Assembly: GCA_964360145.1 (NCBI GenBank)
Contig: CAYHWW010000101.1
Coordinates: 1-11,878 of the forward strand
DNA length: 11,878 nucleotides
Direction: 5' to 3'
Origin: CAYHWW01 sp964360145
GTDB taxonomy: Bacteria; Bdellovibrionota; UBA1018; CAYHWW01
The notes beneath the pieces were generated by a model, which was given only the letters and a program-made list of their open reading frames with translations, was not told the origin of the DNA and did no database searches. The position numbers and the translations under genes were made by a program. This document shows, in pieces, positions 5,757-10,184 of this stretch (position 1 is its first letter; each line of letters starts with the position of its first letter).

Positions 5757-7783
5757 TGCGGGCTAAGCGGATCCTCCTCCTGGAAGTGCTTTTCATTATG
5801 GGAGCCACCACCCTCGTGGGTCGTGCGGTGTGGCTACAGTTAGCAGCCCCCGCGCGCCTCGAACGGCTGGCGAACCGCCAGTTCAAAACAAGGGTGACCA
5901 CCCTACCTAGCCGCGGCGCCATCCTGGACCGGGAAGGCCAGGGCCTCGCCATCAGCATGAAGGCTCGCTCCCTGTACGTCCGGCCCGAGGCGCTGCGAGT
6001 CACGGTACGGGATCGCGGTGCCCTGAAGCGGCTCGCTCGAGCCGTAGCCACCGTCATCCATCAGCCCTATGAAAAGGTTCTCGAAAAACTCACATCCAAG
6101 AAGCCCTTCGTATGGATCAAGCGCCCCCTGGCTGACGACGAAGAAAAAGCCGTTCGCACGCTGGGCCTTGAGCGCTTCGGCGATGGCCTGGCGCTGGTGG
6201 AAGAAAGCCGTCGAGCCTATCCGAGCCGTGAGCTCGCTGCCCACGCCCTAGGCACCGTCAACATCGATGGCAAAGGCATCGAGGGGCTCGAACTCTACTA
6301 CGACGCGGTGCTTGCCGGCGAACAGTCCCGCATTTCTTCCATGAAGGACGCCCGTGGTCGCTCCATTTTCGTGGATGACCACGGTATTCTGGCCTTCCGT
6401 CATGGCCAGTCGTTGGTGCTTACCATTGATCGTGTGATCCAGTTCCAGGCGGAGAAGATCATCCGTCAGTATGCGGAAGACCTCGGCGCCAAGGCTGCAA
6501 TGGCAATCGTCATGGACGTGGAAACCGGTGAGATCCTGGCCCTCGCGAACACGCCATCCTACGACCCCAATAAGCCCCAGTCTTTTAGCGCGGATGCGCG
6601 CCGGAACCGTACCGCCACTGACATTATGGAACCAGGCAGCACGCTGAAGCCCATCATCACGGCATTCGCCCTTGAGGGGGGGATCTCCCCGGAAACCCAG
6701 ATCTACTGTGAGCGGGGCAAATTCAAAGTGGCGGACCGCTGGATCACGGAGGCGGAAACCCATGAGCGCTTCGAGTGGATGGACCTCAGCCACATCCTTG
6801 CCCGCTCCAGCAACATCGGCGCGGCAAAGCTTGCCCTCAGCCTCGGCGCTGATGCGGTGGGCAACGGCCTGCAGCGCATCGGCGTCGGCGTGAAAACCGG
6901 CATCGACCTCCCAGGCGAGGTGAGCGGCGCGGCGGAGCCCTGGGCCAGCTTCGTCAAAAGCTTGCGCTCACCGGTGCGCCTAGCCAACGTGGGCTTCGGC
7001 CACGGCATCACGGCAACGCCGCTGCAGCTGCTCTCTTGGTACTCCGCGCTCGCAACCGACGGCCAGGTGCGCACGCCCTTTCTCGTGAAGCGCGTGCTCT
7101 CTGACGCCGGCGAGGTGGTCCACGAGTTTGCACCGCGCCCTCCCAAGCGTGTATTTACCGCTGTTGCGGCCCGCAAGGTGGCCCTCATGTTGGAAAAAGT
7201 AGTCACCGGTGACGGCACGGGCACCCAGGCGGCGTTGGCGGACTGGACCGTGGCGGGTAAAACAGGCACCGCGCAGAAGGTGGACCCGCGCACGAAAAAA
7301 TATTCCCGCAGTAAATTCATCTCCACCTTCATCGGCTTTGCGCCGGCAAAGGCACCCAAGCTCGTGGCCCTTGTCCTCTTCGACGAACCTACGCGGCACT
7401 ACTACGCTGGTGAAACCGCGGCACCCGCCTTCCGGGAAGTCATGCAGGCGGCCCTGGTGCGTCGCAATGTACCACCGGATCTCAGCTCCCCCGCGGCGTT
7501 GCTGTCTCGCAACAAGCAGGCCGTGCGCTCCGTGCTCAATGCCGTAAGCACAGTGCAGCCCCGGGGCGCCGCCCTCACCCGCGGCATGCCCGAAGTGGGC
7601 GAGGAAGGCCGCATCCGCCTGCCCGACCTCAAGGGCATGACCGTGCGGGAGGCCCTGCGCCTTGTGGGCACCCAGCCCCTTACCCCCGAAATTTTAGGTT
7701 CGGGCATTCTGAAAACTCAAGAGCCTGCCGCGGAAGAATGGCTTGAACCGCGCCAAAAAGTGCGCCTACACTTCGAGCCGTGA
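5753..7783 (+). CDS. ftsI: Division-specific transpeptidase FtsI (PBP3) with a PASTA domain
   Basis: A class B PBP that cross-links septal peptidoglycan as partner of FtsW. The 676-residue protein has an N-terminal membrane segment at about 8-29 and the class B pedestal domain, including SRGAILDREGQGLA at 53-66. The transpeptidase motifs are STLK at 296-299 (nucleophile S296), SSN at 352-354 and KTG at 503-505, with the conserved GHGITATPLQL between the last two. After a linker of about 50 residues, residues 623-676 read as one PASTA domain (LPDLKGMTVREAL, then GSGILKTQEPA). PASTA is typical of Gram-positive PBPs and absent from E. coli FtsI. The start is ATGATG: the first ATG overlaps the ftsL stop, the second follows at 5756, and either would serve. 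It overlaps murE as GTGA at the other end. Confidence 0.94.
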   Translation: MMRAKRILLLEVLFIMGATTLVGRAVWLQLAAPARLERLANRQFKTRVTTLPSRGAILDREGQGLAISMKARSLYVRPEALRVTVRDRGALKRLARAVATVIHQPYEKVLEKLTSKKPFVWIKRPLADDEEKAVRTLGLERFGDGLALVEESRRAYPSRELAAHALGTVNIDGKGIEGLELYYDAVLAGEQSRISSMKDARGRSIFVDDHGILAFRHGQSLVLTIDRVIQFQAEKIIRQYAEDLGAKAAMAIVMDVETGEILALANTPSYDPNKPQSFSADARRNRTATDIMEPGSTLKPIITAFALEGGISPETQIYCERGKFKVADRWITEAETHERFEWMDLSHILARSSNIGAAKLALSLGADAVGNGLQRIGVGVKTGIDLPGEVSGAAEPWASFVKSLRSPVRLANVGFGHGITATPLQLLSWYSALATDGQVRTPFLVKRVLSDAGEVVHEFAPRPPKRVFTAVAARKVALMLEKVVTGDGTGTQAALADWTVAGKTGTAQKVDPRTKKYSRSKFISTFIGFAPAKAPKLVALVLFDEPTRHYYAGETAAPAFREVMQAALVRRNVPPDLSSPAALLSRNKQAVRSVLNAVSTVQPRGAALTRGMPEVGEEGRIRLPDLKGMTVREALRLVGTQPLTPEILGSGILKTQEPAAEEWLEPRQKVRLHFEP

Positions 7784-9039
7784 ACAGCGAAGACCGCTCC
7801 AATGATGACTTCCGCCGCAACCGGGCGGAAGAGGCCTGCCGAACCCAGGGAAACCCCTCCCACGGCATGAAGGTTTTTGGCGTCACGGGCACCAAGGGCA
7901 AAACCACCGTGGCTTTTCTCTTGGAGCACTGCCTGCGGGCCTGCGGCGAGCGCGCCGCCCTCATGGGCACTGTGGAGAATCGCTTCGAAAACTGGCGCGA
8001 GCCGGCCCTGCTCACCACTCCGGGCGCTGATGAGCTGCAGGCGCTGCTGGCCCGGTTCCGAGATGGAGGCGCCACTGCCGTGGCCATGGAGATATCTTCT
8101 CATGGCCTCGATCAGTTCCGCCCCTGGGGGGTGCGCTTCGCGGGCGCGTTGTTTACCAACCTCACCCATGACCACTTGGACTACCACGGCACCATGGAGA
8201 GCTACTTCGCCGCCAAGTGCCGCCTGTTCCTGGATTATGATTGCGCCGTGCGTGCCATCCACCTGCAACAGCCCTGGGGTCACCGCCTTGCCCAGGCCTG
8301 CCGCAAGAAGAAGCTCTCCGTCATCACCACCGGCGCCGCGGACGCCGACGTGGAGTATGGAGCCCTCGCACTCACGGCCCAGGGACTCCGCGGCGCTCTA
8401 ACTTGGAATCACAAGGGCCGTGCCGTGAAAATCCCCGTTGAAAGCCCGCTCTTAGGGTCTTTCAACGCCCAAAACCTCGCCGTTGTGGTCGCGGCACTTT
8501 TAGGAGCGGGCAAAAGCCCCGAACAATTGGCTACCGCCATCAGCACCTTCCCCGGCGTGCCTGGCCGCATGGAGCCCATCACCACGCCGGGTGAGCACCC
8601 CTTCACCGTGCTGGTGGATTACGCCCACACGCCGGATGCGCTTGAAAACGCATTGACCACCCTGCGCCCCCTCACCAAGGAAAGCCTGCGTGTGGTTTTC
8701 GGTTGCGGCGGTGATCGCGACCGCGGCAAGCGCCCCGTCATGGGGGCCATTGCCGAACGACTTGCCGACGAAGTGTGGATCACCTCCGACAACCCCCGCA
8801 TGGAAGAGCCCGGCGCCATCATGGCGGAGATTGTTTCAGGATTGAAAAACCGACCTCGGGCCAACGTGGAACCGGACCGAGCGCTCGCCATTCAGAACGC
8901 GGTGGCCGCCTGCCGCCCGGGTGACCTGCTCCTCATCGCGGGTAAAGGCCACGAGGACTACCAGATCATCGGGGCTGAGAAGCGGCCCTTTGATGATCGA
9001 TTGGTCGCGGCAGCCGCCCTGAGGGGTTTGGAGCGGTAG
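7780..9039 (+). CDS. murE: UDP-MurNAc-tripeptide ligase MurE lacking the N-terminal domain
   Basis: MurE adds the third residue to UDP-MurNAc-L-Ala-D-Glu in the cytoplasm. The 419-residue product contains the ATPase domain: TGTKGKTT at 36-43, TNLTHDHLDYHGTMESY at 126-142, and Lys146 in AAKCRLF as the expected carbamoylated lysine. The ligase C-terminal domain follows, with DYAHTPDAL at 280-288, FGCGGDRDRGKRP at 307-319 and AGKGHEDYQ at 387-395. DNPR at 337-340 is the signature of meso-diaminopimelate specificity. It is about 75 residues shorter than E. coli MurE. The deficit is all at the front: domain 1, which grips UDP-MurNAc, is absent. The GTG start overlaps the ftsI stop; the preceding bases encode the FtsI PASTA domain, so no longer reading frame is available. 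The alternative start at M30 would be shorter still. It could be functional with altered binding, or act on another substrate. Confidence 0.92.
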   Translation: MNSEDRSNDDFRRNRAEEACRTQGNPSHGMKVFGVTGTKGKTTVAFLLEHCLRACGERAALMGTVENRFENWREPALLTTPGADELQALLARFRDGGATAVAMEISSHGLDQFRPWGVRFAGALFTNLTHDHLDYHGTMESYFAAKCRLFLDYDCAVRAIHLQQPWGHRLAQACRKKKLSVITTGAADADVEYGALALTAQGLRGALTWNHKGRAVKIPVESPLLGSFNAQNLAVVVAALLGAGKSPEQLATAISTFPGVPGRMEPITTPGEHPFTVLVDYAHTPDALENALTTLRPLTKESLRVVFGCGGDRDRGKRPVMGAIAERLADEVWITSDNPRMEEPGAIMAEIVSGLKNRPRANVEPDRALAIQNAVAACRPGDLLLIAGKGHEDYQIIGAEKRPFDDRLVAAAALRGLER

Positions 9040-9043
9040 TTTG

Positions 9044-9060
9044 CATCGCGAACAGCGATG
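9044..9060 (+). terminator. Hairpin just after murE
   Basis: A perfect 6-bp stem, CATCGC and GCGATG around GAACA, lies 4 bases after the murE stop. The nearest T run (9072-9077) is 11 bases further on, so a classical intrinsic terminator is doubtful. It could mark the end of the operon or stabilise the transcript's 3' end. Confidence 0.35.
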
Positions 9061-9067
9061 AGGCACT

Positions 9068-9104
9068 GTGGTTTTTTAAACAGCTCAACGAAAGGCAAAA
9101 CCAC
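9068..9104 (+). promoter_or_regulatory. Stem-loop in the leader of the small gene
   Basis: GTGGTTTT (9068-9075) pairs perfectly with AAAACCAC (9097-9104), leaving a 21-base loop. The 3' arm ends one base before the ATG at 9106, and the only Shine-Dalgarno-like bases (AAGG, 9092-9095) fall in the loop. Such a structure could modulate translation of the small gene. Chance pairing is possible. Confidence 0.35.
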
Positions 9105-9105
9105 C

Positions 9106-9231
9106 ATGGGCGATAAATCACCGAAGTCAGTTCAGAAGCAAGCAACTCAAAAACTAGTCAAGTCCAACAACGCCAATCAGAAAAAAAAGGACGCAGCAGT
9201 CACGAAACAAGTGAGCGGCAAGAAAAAGTAA
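9106..9231 (+). CDS. Small basic Lys/Gln-rich protein, 41 residues, unknown function
   Basis: A 41-residue open frame begins MGDKSPKSVQKQ and ends SGKKK. It contains 12 lysines, seven glutamines, no cysteine or tryptophan and no hydrophobic segment, so it is a soluble, strongly basic and probably disordered peptide. From memory, short proteins starting MGDKSPK or similar with K/Q-rich tails recur as 'hypothetical protein' in diverse bacteria, which supports a real gene; I cannot name a function. A weak AAGG lies 10 bases before the ATG. It stands alone between murE and the regulator gene on the same strand, flanked by hairpins on both sides, which suggests an independent short transcript. Nucleic-acid binding is a guess from charge only. 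Confidence 0.7.
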   Translation: MGDKSPKSVQKQATQKLVKSNNANQKKKDAAVTKQVSGKKK

Positions 9232-9236
9232 AAACA

Positions 9237-9304
9237 CCGCGGCCCCCCTGTGAATCGCGCCGGTAAATCAGAGCACGCCACAGGGGGGGGCGTGCCTCCC
9301 GCGG
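9237..9304 (+). terminator. GC-rich inverted repeat after the small gene, possible terminator
   Basis: Starting 6 bases after the small gene's stop, CCCCCCTGTG (9243-9252) pairs perfectly with CACAGGGGGG (9279-9288) across a 26-base loop. CCGCGG at 9237-9242 and again at 9299-9304 could extend the structure as an outer stem. ATTTTC follows at once. The shape fits a transcription terminator, although the T run is short and the loop long. The 3' arm contains a run of eight G (9283-9290), prone to slippage and sequencing error. Confidence 0.5.
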
Positions 9305-9323
9305 CATTTTCTAAAATCGCACC

Positions 9324-9343
9324 CTGTATGCTCCATCATACAG
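9324..9343. repeat. Perfect 7-bp inverted repeat upstream of the regulator gene
   Basis: CTGTATG and CATACAG flank the 6-base spacer CTCCAT. It lies 18 bases before a TTGACT box and about 55 bases before the regulator's start. The dyad has operator-like geometry; it has no T run after it, so a terminator is unlikely. Confidence 0.4.
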
Positions 9344-9360
9344 AATGTGTGCTGGCAGTG

Positions 9361-9390
9361 TTGACTTCGCTGATCCGCGAAGGGTAGTGC
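9361..9390 (+). promoter_or_regulatory. Possible promoter with internal dyad for the regulator gene
   Basis: TTGACT at 9361-9366 matches a -35 box well. The best -10 at a workable distance is TAGTGC (9385-9390, 18-base spacer), which is poor. Between them lies a 6-bp dyad, CTTCGC and GCGAAG around TGATCC (9365-9382), placed where a repressor would block polymerase. The promoter is tentative; the dyad is exact. Confidence 0.35.
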
Positions 9391-9397
9391 TCGCGGC

Positions 9398-10180
9398 GTG
9401 GAAACAAATAAATTCGTCGACCTCGTCTGCGATCAGGTCGCTTCGGAGCTGAAGCGTCGGAAGAAGGAAAACCAGCAGTATTCCCTTCGCGCATTCGCAC
9501 GCGATCTGAAGCTGAACCCAACCTTTCTGTCTCAGGTGATTCGGGGTCAGGCACGCTTTTCACTGGAAAGGGGCATGTCCTGCCTGCAGGCCATGGGCAT
9601 TGACCCGGGACTTTTTCTCGGCGGCGACGACGGTTCCAGTCGCTCAACGGCCAAGAACAGCGGTGATCACATGACCCTGTGCTTGGACGCCTTCCGCATC
9701 ATCGCGGACTGGCACCACTACGCGATCCTTGAGCTCACATTCTGCACGGACTTTCAATCCGATGCCCGTTGGATCGCCCGGCGTCTTGGGATTACTCAGG
9801 CAGAGGTCACCGATGCCGTGGATCGACTCATCAGTTTAGCCCTTCTGGAGCGCACGCCCACCGGCGCGCTTCGAAAGACTAAGAATTATCTAGCGACCCC
9901 CTCGGACATCCCCAGCCGTTTCTTGAGAAGCCATCACAAGCAGATGCTTGAGAAGGCCAAGCTCGCCATTGAAGCACAATCGGTGGATGAGCGGGAGTTC
10001 GGCAGCCTCACCTTTGCTGTCAATCCCAAGCAAGTCCCGCTCCTTAAGGAAGCCATCCGCCGCTTTCGCAAGCGCATCGCCCAAACCATGGCGAGCAGCA
10101 TCGGCATGGACCCCACGGAAGTTTATCAGCTCAACGTTAATTTATTTCGGCTCACTGAGCACACAGAGAAAGAAGGATAG
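9398..10180 (+). CDS. TIGR02147 family (DUF4423) putative transcriptional regulator
   Basis: A 260-residue protein matching the TIGR02147 plan. Residues 28-58 (YSLRAFARDLKLNPTFLSQV onward) look like a lambda-repressor-type helix-turn-helix. After a short linker, the DUF4423 part runs from LDAFRIIADWHHYAILEL (96-113), through a winged-helix-like segment ARWIARRLGITQAEV (123-137) and RLISLALLERT, to the family's hallmark end, FAVNP at 206-210 and EVYQLNVNLFRLT at 241-253. Family members are numerous in Bdellovibrio-type bacteria and Fibrobacter; their targets are mostly unknown. No catalytic motif or signal peptide is present, so it should be cytoplasmic. GTG at 9398 is the chosen start because the next in-frame Met is past the helix-turn-helix; AGGG lies 13 bases upstream, a weak ribosome site. 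Two dyads upstream suggest autoregulation. The next gene starts 4 bases after its stop, so they are probably co-transcribed. Confidence 0.9.
   Translation: METNKFVDLVCDQVASELKRRKKENQQYSLRAFARDLKLNPTFLSQVIRGQARFSLERGMSCLQAMGIDPGLFLGGDDGSSRSTAKNSGDHMTLCLDAFRIIADWHHYAILELTFCTDFQSDARWIARRLGITQAEVTDAVDRLISLALLERTPTGALRKTKNYLATPSDIPSRFLRSHHKQMLEKAKLAIEAQSVDEREFGSLTFAVNPKQVPLLKEAIRRFRKRIAQTMASSIGMDPTEVYQLNVNLFRLTEHTEKEG
10173..10177 (+). promoter_or_regulatory. Shine-Dalgarno of the beta-helix protein
   Basis: AAGGA sits 7 bases before the ATG at 10185 and overlaps the last codons of the regulator gene. It is one of the best ribosome sites in the window. It fixes the start and argues for efficient translation from a shared transcript. 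Confidence 0.65.
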
Positions 10181-10184
10181 ATCC

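Noticed and set aside
6703..7359. 218-codon minus-strand frame inside ftsI
   Set aside because: It is antisense to the FtsI transpeptidase domain, has low-complexity Arg/Ser/Pro composition and no ribosome site.
7783..7866. Frameshift hiding a MurE domain 1 before 7780
   Set aside because: The upstream bases encode a clean FtsI C-terminus with PASTA motifs, and the other frames there show no MurE domain 1 motif such as DSR...PG..F or DGH.F.
9279..9290. CRISPR or tandem repeat near the G run
   Set aside because: Only a single inverted repeat is present, with no regularly spaced direct repeats.
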